DNA of 64,000 nt from CAYWPG01 sp964460035 (GCA_964460035.1 CAYWPG010000002.1:1-64000); one strand, 5' to 3'; positions 1-9,188 are shown, counted from the first letter of the stretch. Made by a program: numbers and translations. Notes: generated by a model from the sequence alone, not told the origin.

Positions 1-960
1 GGCGATGGGAAAGCCGGTCGCCTTGGACGCGAGCGCGGAGGAGCGCGACACGCGGGGGTTCATCTCGATCACGATCATGCGTCCGTTTTTCGGATTGATC
101 GCGAACTGCACGTTGGAGCCGCCAGTTTCCACGCCGATCTCGCGCAGCACTGCGCAAGAGGCATCGCGCATGCGCCGGTATTCCTTGTCGGTCAGCGTCT
201 GCGCCGGGGCCACCGTAATCGAGTCGCCCGTGTGCACGCCCATGGGGTCCAGGTTCTCGATGGAGCAGACGATGATGCAGTTGTCGTTCTTATCGCGAAC
301 GACCTCCATCTCGTACTCCTTCCAGCCCAGCACCGACTCTTCGATCAGCAGCTCTTGGGTGGGCGAGAGGTCGAGACCGCGCTCGCAGATCTCGATGAAT
401 TCCTCGCGGTTGTAGGCGATGCCGCCACCGCTGCCGCCCATGGTGAACGAGGGCCGAATGATGGCCGGGAAGCCGATTTCCTTTAGCGCTTCCAGCGCTT
501 CGTCCATGCTATGAGCAACGCGCGCGCGCGGCGTCTCCAGGCCGATACGGGTCATCGCCTCTTTGAACCGCTCCCGGTCCTCGGCCTTGTCGATAGCGTC
601 CTGGCTGGCCCCGATCATTTCGACATTGTACTGGGCCAGCACGCCATGGCGAGCGAGATCGAGCGCGCAGTTGAGCGCCGTCTGGCCGCCCATGGTGGGC
701 AATATGGCGTCCGGGCGCTCCTTCTCTATGATCTTGGCCACCGTCTGCCAGTCGATCGGCTCGATGTAGACGGCATCCGCCGTCTCCGGGTCCGTCATGA
801 TCGTGGCAGGATTGGAATTCACCAGGATGACGCGGTAGCCCTCCTCGCGCAGCGCCTTGCAAGCCTGGGCGCCGGAATAATCGAATTCGGCCGCCTGACC
901 GATCACGATCGGTCCGGCGCCAATGATCAGAATGCTTTCGATATCGGTTCTTTTGGGCAT
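1..960 (-). CDS. carB: Carbamoyl-phosphate synthase large subunit, 5' part only
   Basis: Catalyses carbamoyl phosphate synthesis from glutamine-derived ammonia, bicarbonate and two ATP, feeding pyrimidine and arginine synthesis. The ATG lies at 960-958 and the frame stays open to the window edge, giving about 320 of the usual ~1070 residues. The visible part is the N-terminal pre-ATP-grasp and first ATP-grasp region: it begins MPKRTDIESILIIGAGPIVI, carries GQAAEFDYSGAQACKALREE, and later the TMGGSGGGIAYN nucleotide-binding loop and EMNPRVSRSSALASKATG. It follows carA after a 35-bp gap on the same strand, the classic carAB operon. Identity is certain; only the C-terminal half is missing, because the window ends. 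Confidence 0.98.
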   Translation of the reverse strand, partial: MPKRTDIESILIIGAGPIVIGQAAEFDYSGAQACKALREEGYRVILVNSNPATIMTDPETADAVYIEPIDWQTVAKIIEKERPDAILPTMGGQTALNCALDLARHGVLAQYNVEMIGASQDAIDKAEDRERFKEAMTRIGLETPRARVAHSMDEALEALKEIGFPAIIRPSFTMGGSGGGIAYNREEFIEICERGLDLSPTQELLIEESVLGWKEYEMEVVRDKNDNCIIVCSIENLDPMGVHTGDSITVAPAQTLTDKEYRRMRDASCAVLREIGVETGGSNVQFAINPKNGRMIVIEMNPRVSRSSALASKATGFPIA

Positions 961-995
961 CGTAACTCGTCAGCCAGAAGCGGTGTGTGGACGTA

Positions 996-2138
996 CTACT
1001 GGCGGCGCGCGGCCATCAGCTCGATAAACTGCGTAAATAGCGGCGCCACATCGTTGGGGCCGGGACTTGCCTCCGGATGCCCCTGAAAGCCAAACGCCGG
1101 CTTATCGGTACGCTGAATTCCCTGCAGCGAGCCGTCGAACAGCGAATAGTGGGTAGCGCGCACGTTCGGCGGCAAAGACGCCTCGTCAACCGCGAAACCG
1201 TGATTCTGGCTGGAGATCATCACCCGCTTAGTAGCGACGTCCAGCACAGGATGATTGGCGCCATGATGGCCGAACTTCATTTTCACCGTGCGGGCGCCGC
1301 TGGCCAGGCCGAGTAACTGATGTCCAAGGCAAATGCCAAATACCGGAATATCCAGCTCAAGCAGCTCGCGTATCGCCTCGATCGCATAAGCGCAAGGCTC
1401 GGGATCGCCAGGCCCGTTGGATAGCAACACACCATCCGGATTCAACTTCATCACGTCGGCGGCAGCGGTGCTCGCGGGCACGACCGTCACCCGGCACCCG
1501 TGATCCACCAGTCGACGCAGGATGTCGCGCTTGACACCGAAGTCGTACACCACGACGTGATACGCCGCGCCTTCGTGTTCCCTGTCGGGTGCCGGCTCCA
1601 AGCCATCTTCCACCCTCCAGGAAGGCGAACGCCATTCGAAGGGCTGCGCGCAGGTCACCTGCTGCACCAGGTCCATCCCCTTGAGCCCGGGGAAGGCGCG
1701 CGCTGCTGCCAGCGCCTTGGCCTCGTCGATCACGCCGGCCATCACGCAACCGTTCTGGGCGCCCTTCTCACGCAGGAGACGGGTAAGCTTGCGGGTATCG
1801 ATGCCGGCGATGGCCACCACGTTGTTTGCCCGCAGATACTCGGGCAGGCTCTGGGTGGCGCGCCAGCTGCTCACTATGGGCGGCACGTCGCGCACCACCA
1901 GCCCGCTGACCATCACCGAGCCCGCTTCGGCGTCAATCGGATTGACACCCACATTGCCTATATGCGGATATGTCAGCGTAACGATCTGACCTTTGTAGGA
2001 GGGATCTGTGAGGATCTCCTGATAGCCGGTCATGGCGGTGTTGAAACACACTTCGCCGGTTGCCATGCCCTCTACGCCGATGGCATCCCCACGAAAAACG
2101 GTGCCATCTTCCAGCGCGAGAATAGCCGGTGTACTCAA
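996..2138 (-). CDS. carA: Carbamoyl-phosphate synthase small (glutaminase) subunit
   Basis: Hydrolyses glutamine and channels ammonia to CarB. It has 380 residues, close to the 382 of E. coli. The class I glutamine amidotransferase domain is in the C-terminal half, with the nucleophile elbow PVFGICLGHQLLG and the His/Glu pair in GFQGHPEASPGP. The open frame runs upstream to 2219, but homology starts at STPAILALEDGTVFRG. I therefore choose the TTG at 2138-2136, which has GGAGGG four bases upstream; no ATG or GTG fits. A TTG start may keep expression modest. It is the first gene of carAB, and a terminator-like hairpin lies only 25 bases upstream of the start (see 2164-2197). Confidence 0.96.
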   Translation of the reverse strand: MSTPAILALEDGTVFRGDAIGVEGMATGEVCFNTAMTGYQEILTDPSYKGQIVTLTYPHIGNVGVNPIDAEAGSVMVSGLVVRDVPPIVSSWRATQSLPEYLRANNVVAIAGIDTRKLTRLLREKGAQNGCVMAGVIDEAKALAAARAFPGLKGMDLVQQVTCAQPFEWRSPSWRVEDGLEPAPDREHEGAAYHVVVYDFGVKRDILRRLVDHGCRVTVVPASTAAADVMKLNPDGVLLSNGPGDPEPCAYAIEAIRELLELDIPVFGICLGHQLLGLASGARTVKMKFGHHGANHPVLDVATKRVMISSQNHGFAVDEASLPPNVRATHYSLFDGSLQGIQRTDKPAFGFQGHPEASPGPNDVAPLFTQFIELMAARRQ

Positions 2139-2163
2139 GAGACCCTCCTGCCGCTGCGCTCGC

Positions 2164-2197
2164 AAAAACGGGAGGGATCTGCTGATACCCTCCCGTT
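2164..2197 (-). promoter_or_regulatory. Terminator-like hairpin in the carA leader (candidate attenuator)
   Basis: Read on the minus strand, a near-perfect stem (arms 2188-2197 and 2167-2176, CGGGAGGG paired with CCCTCCCG plus flanking A-T pairs) is followed directly by five T (2168-2164). That is the form of an intrinsic terminator. No minus-strand gene lies upstream that it could end, since yadG is divergent, and it ends 25 bases before the carA start. Pyrimidine-responsive attenuation is known for car and pyr operons in several bacteria. That this one responds to pyrimidines is inference. Confidence 0.6.
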
Positions 2198-2547
2198 GCA
2201 AGCGTGATTGCCGACTCAATTCATTTGGTGCGGGAATTTTAATGGCTAGGCGGGATGGTGTCTACGCCTATCCCTCCCGCGCGGCGCAAACTGCCAACCT
2301 TGTCGTTACATTGCCGTAACCTATAGAATTGCCAGCTTCCGGGGCGACTCCGGCCGAAACGCACCGAGGGAGTTCCCGCCCGGAAGCTGCACGCCACGGC
2401 AGGCCCGGCAGCACGGAAACGCGAACTGCAGCCTGGAACGCCACGCCTCGCTGCGCAGTCTTGCGCGCGTTTCCAGCGACGGCCCGCATACTCCACTCGA
2501 GCCTGTTCGGCCGTCTCCACCACCGCAACCGGCGTGAATCGAGGTCC

Positions 2548-3492
2548 ATGAAGGCTCTAGCGTTAACCAATCTGCGCAAAGTGTATCCTAATGGGGTCGT
2601 CGCCCTTGATGGAGTCGATCTGGTTGTCGAGGAAGGCGAGTTCTTCGGCTTGCTCGGCCCCAACGGTGCAGGCAAGTCCACGGCAATCGGCATAGTCTGC
2701 TCGCTGGTCAAGAAAACCTCCGGCAGTGCGGAAATTTTCGGTTACGAGATCGACCGCCACCCCTGGCAGGCGAAGTCTCTGCTGGGCCTGGTTCCGCAGG
2801 AGTTCAACTTCAACGGCTTCGAGACGGTACTGCAGGTCGTGCTCAATCAAGCCGGCTACTATGGCGTGCCGCGCCGCGCCGCCTACAACCGGGCCGAGCG
2901 CTTGCTGCACCAGCTCGATCTGTGGGACAAGCGCAACGAGCAGTCGCGCACCCTGTCCGGCGGCATGAAGCGGCGCCTGATGATCGCCCGCGCGCTTATC
3001 CATGAGCCCCGACTGCTGATACTCGACGAGCCCACTGCGGGGGTAGACATCGAGCTGCGGCGCTCGATGTGGGACTTTCTGCGCGAAATCAACGCCGATG
3101 GCACCACAATCATTCTGACCACGCACTACCTGGAAGAGGCCGAGAACCTCTGCCGTAACATCGCCATCATCGACCGCGGGCGCATCATCGAGAACACCAA
3201 CGTCAAGGCCTTGTTGGGCAAGCTGAACACGCAAAGCTTCATCCTCGACATCACCCCGCCCGCTGCCGCGTCTGTGGCGCTGCCCGGCTATCGCACCGTG
3301 CCGCTGGACGACAGCACGCTGGAGGTAGAGATCCAGGCAAGGCAAAGCCTCACCGAATTGTTCGGGCAGTTGGCTGCGCAAGGCATAGAAGTCGTCAGCA
3401 TGAAGAACAAAGCTAACCGGCTCGAGGAACTCTTTCTGGACATGCTGCAAAAGAACGACCCGCCCGCGGGGGCTGCTGCGGGGGAGCGATAA
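2548..3492 (+). CDS. yadG: ABC exporter ATP-binding protein, YadG family
   Basis: ATPase of an ABC-2 type exporter, partner of the downstream YadH permease; the substrate in E. coli is not established. It has 314 residues (E. coli YadG 308). Visible motifs are Walker A GPNGAGKST near residue 39, the Q-loop in VPQEFNF, signature LSGGMKRRLMIARAL, Walker B LLILDEPTAGVD and the H-loop in LTTHYLEEAE. A C-terminal extension rich in Lys and Leu follows. The open frame extends to 2329, but the ATG at 2548 follows GAGG and starts exactly where homology does. The yadH ATG comes two bases after the stop, so the two are cotranscribed. Confidence 0.93.
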   Translation: MKALALTNLRKVYPNGVVALDGVDLVVEEGEFFGLLGPNGAGKSTAIGIVCSLVKKTSGSAEIFGYEIDRHPWQAKSLLGLVPQEFNFNGFETVLQVVLNQAGYYGVPRRAAYNRAERLLHQLDLWDKRNEQSRTLSGGMKRRLMIARALIHEPRLLILDEPTAGVDIELRRSMWDFLREINADGTTIILTTHYLEEAENLCRNIAIIDRGRIIENTNVKALLGKLNTQSFILDITPPAAASVALPGYRTVPLDDSTLEVEIQARQSLTELFGQLAAQGIEVVSMKNKANRLEELFLDMLQKNDPPAGAAAGER

Positions 3493-3494
3493 GT

Positions 3495-4277
3495 ATGAGA
3501 CCGGCTCGGCTGCACCAATACCTAACCGCTCTGGCAACGATCGCCTATAAGGAAACGCACCGTTATCTGCGCATCTGGGTGCAGACACTGGTGCCGCCTG
3601 CGATCACCATGACGCTGTACTTCATCATCTTCGGGAACCTGATCGGCACCCGTATCGGCGATATGGGCGGGTATTCGTACATCGACTATATCGCCCCGGG
3701 CGTGATCATGATGGCGGTCATCACCAACTCCTACTCCAACGTGGTATCCTCGTTCTTCAGCGCCAAGTTTCAGCGCCACATCGAAGAGCTGCTGGTGTCG
3801 CCCACGCCGAACCTGATCATCTTGCTCGGCTACGTAGCCGGCGGTGTGGGACGCGGCCTGTTGGTCGGACTCGTCGTTACGCTTATTTCCATCTTCTTTA
3901 CCGACCTGAAAATCCACAACCTTTGGGTTACTACCTCCGTAGTGTTTCTCACTGCAGTTCTGTTCTCATTAGGCGGTTTTATTAACGCAATCTTCGCGCG
4001 TAAGTTCGACGACATCTCCATCGTTCCAACATTCGTGCTTACTCCTTTGACGTATCTGGGCGGAGTGTTCTACTCGATCAGCTTATTGCCTTCATTTTGG
4101 CAGCAAGCTTCACAACTCAATCCTGTGTTGTACATGGTGAATGCGTTCCGCTACGGGATTCTGGGCACCTCGGATATCGCGATCGGCCATGCCTATGCCA
4201 TCATCATTGCCTTCATCATCGGCCTGGGCGCCTTGAGCCTTATCCTGCTGAACCGCGGCACGGGACTACGCCAGTAG
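3495..4277 (+). CDS. yadH: ABC-2 type exporter permease, YadH family
   Basis: Inner-membrane subunit partnering YadG. It has 260 residues (E. coli YadH 256), an ABC-2 membrane domain with about six hydrophobic segments (for example ITMTLYFIIFGNLIG, YIDYIAPGVIMMAVI, GLLVGLVVTLISIFF, AYAIIIAFIIGLGALSLIL). The NAIFARKFDDISIVPTFVLT and TYLGGVFYSISLLP stretches are typical of the family. A GCCCGC/GCGGGC hairpin (4277-4292) overlaps the stop codon, and the bidirectional terminator at 4485-4511 lies about 200 bases further on. The substrate is unknown. Confidence 0.92.
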   Translation: MRPARLHQYLTALATIAYKETHRYLRIWVQTLVPPAITMTLYFIIFGNLIGTRIGDMGGYSYIDYIAPGVIMMAVITNSYSNVVSSFFSAKFQRHIEELLVSPTPNLIILLGYVAGGVGRGLLVGLVVTLISIFFTDLKIHNLWVTTSVVFLTAVLFSLGGFINAIFARKFDDISIVPTFVLTPLTYLGGVFYSISLLPSFWQQASQLNPVLYMVNAFRYGILGTSDIAIGHAYAIIIAFIIGLGALSLILLNRGTGLRQ

Positions 4278-4484
4278 CCCGCTCCGGCGGGCCGCCCCAT
4301 CCGGCAAGAGAAGCCGGGCGCTGCGCCCCAAGCGCTGGCCTTACGCTTGGCGTGGGCGCGACCGCCCCGATGCCGCGCGGCGTGCAGTAAGCGCTTAGTG
4401 GCCCGGCGCTTTTCCAACCAGGCCCGGTGCTGCCCGGCAGCGAACCACGCGGCCACCCAGATTGGGCGAAAGATTAGGGGCCAT

Positions 4485-4511
4485 AAAAAACCGCGCCGAA
4501 GCGCGGTTTTT
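4485..4511. terminator. Bidirectional intrinsic terminator between yadH and the H-NS-like gene
   Basis: Stem CCGCGC (4491-4496) / GCGCGG (4501-4506) with loop CGAA, flanked by six A on the left and five T on the right, so it works in both directions. It lies 22 bases beyond the stop of the minus-strand H-NS-like gene and would also stop readthrough from yadGH. Confidence 0.85.
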
Positions 4512-4532
4512 GAGTCGCGGAAAGCCGTATGC

Positions 4533-4850
4533 TCAGGAAACGCGCAATTCGTCCAGCGAACGCCCAGAGCCTTCCCACTCCTTGACCCAGGACGGCTTGC
4601 GGCCGCGCCCAGACCAAGTCTTGTCGGCGTCTTCGGGATGGCGATAACGCACTATGCCCTTCGCAGCACCCGCTTTCACACCGGGCGTAACCGCCAACAA
4701 TTCGTTCAGGCTGAAACCATAACGTTCGGCAACGGTTTTGAGTTCTCTTTGCGCCTCCCTGACCTCTTGCTTGCGGCGCTTCTTCAGTTCGCGCTCAATC
4801 TCCTTTCGCAGCTCTCGCAACTCCTGAGAGTTATATTTGGCAAGATCCAT
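4533..4850 (-). CDS. H-NS family histone-like nucleoid-structuring protein
   Basis: A 105-residue DNA-binding protein of the H-NS (XvH-NS/BpH3/HvrA) group, expected to coat AT-rich DNA and silence genes. The N-terminal ~45 residues are highly charged and heptad-like (MDLAKYNSQELRELRKEIER onward), fitting the oligomerising coiled coil. The C-terminal half carries the family DNA-binding signature, RYRHPEDADKTWSGRGRKP followed by SWVKEWE, with the GRGRKP core that enters the minor groove. It is a single-gene unit with its own terminator (4485-4511) and a long, comparatively AT-rich upstream region (4851-5150) that may be autoregulated. Family is confident; targets are not known. Confidence 0.93.
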   Translation of the reverse strand: MDLAKYNSQELRELRKEIERELKKRRKQEVREAQRELKTVAERYGFSLNELLAVTPGVKAGAAKGIVRYRHPEDADKTWSGRGRKPSWVKEWEGSGRSLDELRVS

Positions 4851-5593
4851 CGGTGCTCCTTAGCGTAGTCACGTCATTGCATTTGTAGTAGTAGCTTGGC
4901 TGACACAGCGCCAGGAAGTGTGGGCCATGCCGTCATAAAGAATGACTCTGACGCCCCGGAAGAGTTCCAATTCTGGAGCTGTGCTGCCTAACAGAGCATC
5001 CTGCTCAGCGAGCGCACCTTTGTACGGACGCGCTCAAGCGGGCATTCTATTTAGTTTCCGCTCTATATTGCAACAATATGTCCGGGCGGGGAGAAATACA
5101 AAACTGAAAAACGTAGCTTTTTTTACACTACTTTCGTTTTAGCTCTACTGGACGCGTGGACTAGTCGATACCTGCAAGTTCCTGAGCGGGCACGCCGCAC
5201 AGCGGCCGGGGAAGCGGCGAGCCGCGCCGCCAATGGCTTTCGTCGGTAGGCCTATTGTACAACGGGTCGGCCTAATCCATGTCCGAACAGCGCTCTTGCC
5301 GGCAGGTGATACGGCGTTGGAGCGCTACCAATCCGAGGTGAAATTCCGTTCCCGACGTTACATTCAAGCGTGGTTGTTCATTCTATTTCGATGCAATCGC
5401 GCGTTTGTGCATACACCTGTGTACAGTCCTGCCACATTGGGCATCGAAATCGTTAAACTAGCGCGATCGCCAACTCCGTGCCCGGTCCAGCCTTGCGACC
5501 GCCCTGCTCGGTAGCGATATCCGGCGGCTAGTAGTTTCGTTTCGGCGCTCTAAGGCTTGCAAAGAGCTGCCACCCCTGCACGAGGACATGACC
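4851..5593. other. Long intergenic region without a supported gene
   Basis: About 740 bases between the divergent H-NS-like gene and the unknown gene at 5594. The part from 5040 to 5150 is clearly more AT-rich than the surroundings, with runs such as TTTTTTACACTACTTTCG, fitting an H-NS-regulated promoter region. Short open frames here (for example 4942-5142 and 5233-5514) have no good ribosome-binding site, atypical composition and no recognisable domain. No tRNA or clear ncRNA fold was seen by eye. Confidence 0.5.
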
Positions 5594-6838
5594 ATGGATT
5601 CGCTTCGCCCCGGCCTGTCCGCCACACCCGCGGCCCTGACGGTGGAACTTGATCTGAACGAGGTCGCAGCGGGCCTGCGCCCGCCTGCACCGCTTACACG
5701 CAGCCAAGCGGAACGACTTGCCGAAGCCGTGGGCGCCGATCTGCGGCGCATCCTCGGCGAGGAACTAGCTTCCTGCGGCATGATCGTTCCAGGCGCTCTC
5801 TACGACCTCACCGAACTGCTGCGGCCGGGGCTGCCGTTTATCGAAACCCTGCTCGAGCTTTATCGCGGCAGCTTGCCGCAGGGACAATTCCGCCCGCAGG
5901 TGGTCGCCATTGGCAGTTCCGGCGACTCGTTTCCGGTCGAAGCGCTGGCGCCGGCACGACGGCCCGGCTCCGGGCCATTACTCGTCATGCCGATACTGTT
6001 TGTGGCCCCCGCTGCGGAGATTGACCGCTTGCAGAGCATTCTGGAGGAAATACTGCTCGAGAAAGGCACAGCCGAACCGCCCACCGAGCAGCGTCTGCGC
6101 GAGGACTTTGGACTCCGTCCGGTGAATATCTCCTACGCCACCATCAACGATCTGTGCGCGTTGCTCAAAATTCAGCTCGAACACAACGAGCTGGGCGGTT
6201 TGTGGCAATTACTGGAAGCGGTGCTTTATCGTCCGGGAGAGGCCGCTCGGGTCGATCTGCCCGAGGGCAATGTTTTCCTGTTGGATGGCGCGGAAGTTTA
6301 TAGCCCCTTCTACAGTTTTGCCGAGTGGGTCGCACAGGTAGGCAACGAAGGCGATCCTGGTCAGGGTTACGCGCAATGGGTCAAGCGGCAAAGACAGTAT
6401 ATGGCCGGTCTGTCCGCTCACGGGTTAAAGACATTTTGGGTGGCCGCGGACCCCGCACTGCGCTCGGGCTGTGCCAACAGCGGCCTGCGCCGAGCCAAGG
6501 GAGCCGTTCTGCCCGATCAGGAGCTGGTCACCGAGCCTGCCCCTCCTGCCCGAGCACTGCCGGATCCCAGCATCGTTCTCCTCAGCGAGCAGGCTACACC
6601 GGAGCTTGGACCGGTAGCGTACTCGGTGCTCGTGCAAGCCGCCAGCGGCGAAGTACTGCATCTGGGGAACGAATACCCGCTCAACCCGCAGGCTATCATC
6701 CGCATCCGCGATCGCTGGGGGAAGCTCGCCGCGCAGATGGGCGTGGAACTTCATGTCGCCAGGCCATACCGGCTGGTCACCGCCGAGGACGGCAGCGACC
6801 TGATCCCCGATTTCACCACCGTGGGCGGTCTTCAGTAG
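5594..6838 (+). CDS. Conserved-looking protein of unknown function, 414 aa
   Basis: I do not recognise this family. It is soluble-looking: no signal peptide and no membrane segment. The N-terminal part (to ~75) is charged and helical, with SQAERLAEAVGADLRRILGE. A hydrophobic beta-rich block (LLVMPILFVAP) follows, then a long acidic helix around DRLQSILEEILLEKG, and it ends in DGSDLIPDFTTVGGLQ. Two in-frame ATGs are close, at 5588 and 5594. AGGA sits one base before the first and seven before the second, so the second is the better start. The frame has strong third-position GC bias like its neighbours, so it is a real gene. It stands alone, divergent from the H-NS-like gene and convergent with pdxH. 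Confidence 0.75.
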   Translation: MDSLRPGLSATPAALTVELDLNEVAAGLRPPAPLTRSQAERLAEAVGADLRRILGEELASCGMIVPGALYDLTELLRPGLPFIETLLELYRGSLPQGQFRPQVVAIGSSGDSFPVEALAPARRPGSGPLLVMPILFVAPAAEIDRLQSILEEILLEKGTAEPPTEQRLREDFGLRPVNISYATINDLCALLKIQLEHNELGGLWQLLEAVLYRPGEAARVDLPEGNVFLLDGAEVYSPFYSFAEWVAQVGNEGDPGQGYAQWVKRQRQYMAGLSAHGLKTFWVAADPALRSGCANSGLRRAKGAVLPDQELVTEPAPPARALPDPSIVLLSEQATPELGPVAYSVLVQAASGEVLHLGNEYPLNPQAIIRIRDRWGKLAAQMGVELHVARPYRLVTAEDGSDLIPDFTTVGGLQ

Positions 6839-7129
6839 CGTAGTCCATGCGCGCTGCGCGGGCCTTTTCCCAATGCCCGCGCGGCTATGAGAAGGCCCGC
6901 ATGCGCCTCGGTCGCCCCACTGGCACGCACCCTGGGGCCCGCGCGTCGGCCAACGTGCCGAAACCGCCTGGCAGACGCACGCAAAGCGCGCTACCGCCGC
7001 TGGGTTAAGTAGCGTGGCGCCGTGAAGTTGCGGCGCCACCCATACCGCCCCGGCGCGGGCGGCTGGAGGTTGGGTTGCCGGCTGGCCGACTCCCGGCGCC
7101 GGCCGCACAGCCTTATCCGGCAGCCCTTC

Positions 7130-7720
7130 TCACGGATTGATCAGGCGCCGGATCCATCGCTCACCATCGAGCTCGTAACGCAGCCTATCGTGAAGCCGCC
7201 CCGGCCGTGCTGTCCAAAACTCGATCATATCGGGCACCACACGATACCCGCTCCAATGGGGCGGCCTCGGCACCGGCTGGCCGGCAAAACGTGTTTCCAC
7301 TTCCGCCAGCCGTTGCTCCAGCTCTTCGCGCGAACCCAGAGGCTGGGACTGCAACGATGCCCAGGCTCCGAGCTGACTCAAGCGCGGCCGGGTCGCCCAA
7401 TAGGCGTCGGCCTCGGCCGGATCGATCTCCTCTGCCCGTCCCTCGACTAGAACCTGCTCCCACATCGGCTGCCAGAAAAAACAGAACGCCGCGCGAGGGT
7501 TGTCTTTGAGCTGCTTCCCCTTCCGGCTGGTGAGGTTGGTGTAGAAAACAAAGCCGCGCTCATCCACGCCCTTGAGCAGCACGGTACGTGCGCTGACACG
7601 GCCGTCGGCATAAGAGGTGGCCAGCGTAACGGAGTTGGGCTCTTGCAGCTCGGAACTGCGCGCCAACTCAAGCAGATTCTTGAAGCGGTCGATCGCTTCG
7701 CGATAGAGGTTGTTAGCCAA
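7130..7720 (-). CDS. pdxH: Pyridoxamine/pyridoxine 5'-phosphate oxidase
   Basis: FMN-dependent last step of pyridoxal 5'-phosphate synthesis and salvage. The split-barrel flavoprotein fold shows in SVTLATSYADGRVSARTVLL, GFVFYTNLTSRKGKQL, then LGAWASLQSQPLGSREELE and the C-terminal IEFWTARPGRLHDRLRYE with the conserved W-x-G/R-P-x-R-x-H-D-R block. The frame is open to a GTG at 7750, but homology begins just after a TTG at 7720 that has GGAG seven bases upstream, giving 196 residues. Starting at 7750 would give 206. It is a single gene; 121 bp separate it from the upstream nfeD gene on the same strand. Confidence 0.93.
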   Translation of the reverse strand: MANNLYREAIDRFKNLLELARSSELQEPNSVTLATSYADGRVSARTVLLKGVDERGFVFYTNLTSRKGKQLKDNPRAAFCFFWQPMWEQVLVEGRAEEIDPAEADAYWATRPRLSQLGAWASLQSQPLGSREELEQRLAEVETRFAGQPVPRPPHWSGYRVVPDMIEFWTARPGRLHDRLRYELDGERWIRRLINP

Positions 7721-7841
7721 ACACAAACTCCGCAATTGAGCTCGCGCCACAACGGCGCGCAGCTGAGATTACCGCGTTTTTACAGTGTAGCGACAGCCCG
7801 GCCGAGGCTTACCGGCGCTGGCATGCAAATACTCTCTGCCG

Positions 7842-9188
7842 CTACCGGCTATCCTCAGCGCCCATTGGCGTTACCTTTAGGCGCAAACCGTCGCGCGCCA
7901 CCACGCGAAGTGCTTGATCCTTCGCCAGCGGGCGATCGGTAGTTGCCATCCAAGCCTCGCCCTGCACCATCACTCGCCCCGTTTCGGCAAAGGCTTCCAA
8001 GGCCTTGCCCTCGGCTCCCACCAGGCTTTCTCCGCCAGCCACTACCGGGCGTCCACGCGAACGCACCGCCATGGTGCCTACGCCAATGAACACCAGCAGA
8101 CTCGCTAGCGTAAAGCCGGCGATCAGCCCCAGCGACAAGCGGAAGGTTTCGGTCTCGGTATCCAGCAACATCACCGAACCTACCGCGAAGGCGATCATCC
8201 CGCCGATGCCGAGAGCGCCGAAACTGGGGAGAAACGCCTCCGCGAGCATGAAGGCAACTCCCAGCAGTATTAACGCAAGACCCGCGTAGCTAATCGGAAG
8301 CGCTTGAAAGGCGAATAGCGCTAACAACAGACAGATCCCTCCCAGCACGCCCGGCACTAACGCCCCGGGATTGGCAAGTTCGAAGATCAGCCCGTAGATG
8401 CCGACCAGCATCAGAATATAGGCCACATTCGGACTGGTAATTACCGCCAGAAACTGCGTCCGCCAGTCCGTTTCTATCACTTCGACATTAGCGGCTGCGG
8501 TGCTCAGCGTCACCGGACCGGCAACGGTTTGTACCACCCGCCCATCGACCCTCTGAAGTAACTCGCTAAGATCGGCCGCAATGACGTCGATCACATGCTC
8601 ATCCAGCGCCCGGCCAGCGGAGAGGCTGGCCCCCTGACGCACCGCCTCTTCTGCCCAGTCAGCGTTGCGTCCGCGCAGTTCGGCCAACGAGCGCAGATAA
8701 GCCACGGCATCGTTGACCAGCTTACGCTCCATCGCGCTTCCGACAGGCGCCTGGTCAGCCTCGTCGGGCTCCGGCTCCGACTCGGGTGCGCCGGGAAGCC
8801 CTCCTACCTGCACCGGCGTGGCTGCGCCGAGATTCGTTGCGGGCGCCATCGCAGCGACATGCGAGGCATACAGGATATAGGTACCGGCACTGGCGGCACG
8901 CGCGCCGCTCGGCGCCACGTACGTTATCACCGGAATTGGCGAGGCGAGGATGGCGCGGATGAAGTCTCGCATTGCGCTGTCCAGTCCGCCCGGCGTATCC
9001 ATGCGCAGCACGACAGTGCTGGCGCCATCGTCGGCTGCGCGCTTCAAACCGCGCTGGAAATGGTCGGCGAGTGCAGGACCAATTACCCCGTCGATGTCGA
9101 TCACGAAAACTTTGCCCGGCGCGGGCGATGCATGGACGAAGCCAGTGCCGAGCCAAAGCAGCAGCAAGACGAGAAGACAGCGGCGCAT
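7842..9188 (-). CDS. NfeD/ClpP-class membrane serine protease
   Basis: A membrane-bound protease of the NfeD1b type, thought to act with slipin/stomatin proteins in membrane quality control. It has 448 residues: signal peptide MRRCLLVLLLLWLGTGFVHA, then a ClpP-like domain (~25-230) with MDTPGG, the serine nucleophile in GARAASAGTY (S100) and the likely Lys partner in MERKLVNDAVAYLRSLAE (K156), as in archaeal 1510-N proteases. Four to five membrane helices follow (~265-390), then a C-terminal OB-fold NfeD domain with VGAEGKALEAF and VMVQGEAWMA. The start was chosen at ATG 9188 after GGGGAGG; the frame extends to 9362 without homology. No slipin gene is adjacent, which is unusual. Confidence 0.92.
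   Translation of the reverse strand: MRRCLLVLLLLWLGTGFVHASPAPGKVFVIDIDGVIGPALADHFQRGLKRAADDGASTVVLRMDTPGGLDSAMRDFIRAILASPIPVITYVAPSGARAASAGTYILYASHVAAMAPATNLGAATPVQVGGLPGAPESEPEPDEADQAPVGSAMERKLVNDAVAYLRSLAELRGRNADWAEEAVRQGASLSAGRALDEHVIDVIAADLSELLQRVDGRVVQTVAGPVTLSTAAANVEVIETDWRTQFLAVITSPNVAYILMLVGIYGLIFELANPGALVPGVLGGICLLLALFAFQALPISYAGLALILLGVAFMLAEAFLPSFGALGIGGMIAFAVGSVMLLDTETETFRLSLGLIAGFTLASLLVFIGVGTMAVRSRGRPVVAGGESLVGAEGKALEAFAETGRVMVQGEAWMATTDRPLAKDQALRVVARDGLRLKVTPMGAEDSR

Noticed and set aside
2329..2547. In-frame extension of yadG to 2329
   Set aside because: No homology and no SD; the ATG at 2548 has an SD and coincides with the start of family similarity.
4942..5514. Short plus-strand frames in the H-NS upstream region
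   Set aside because: No SD, low-complexity Ser/Arg-rich products, no domain.
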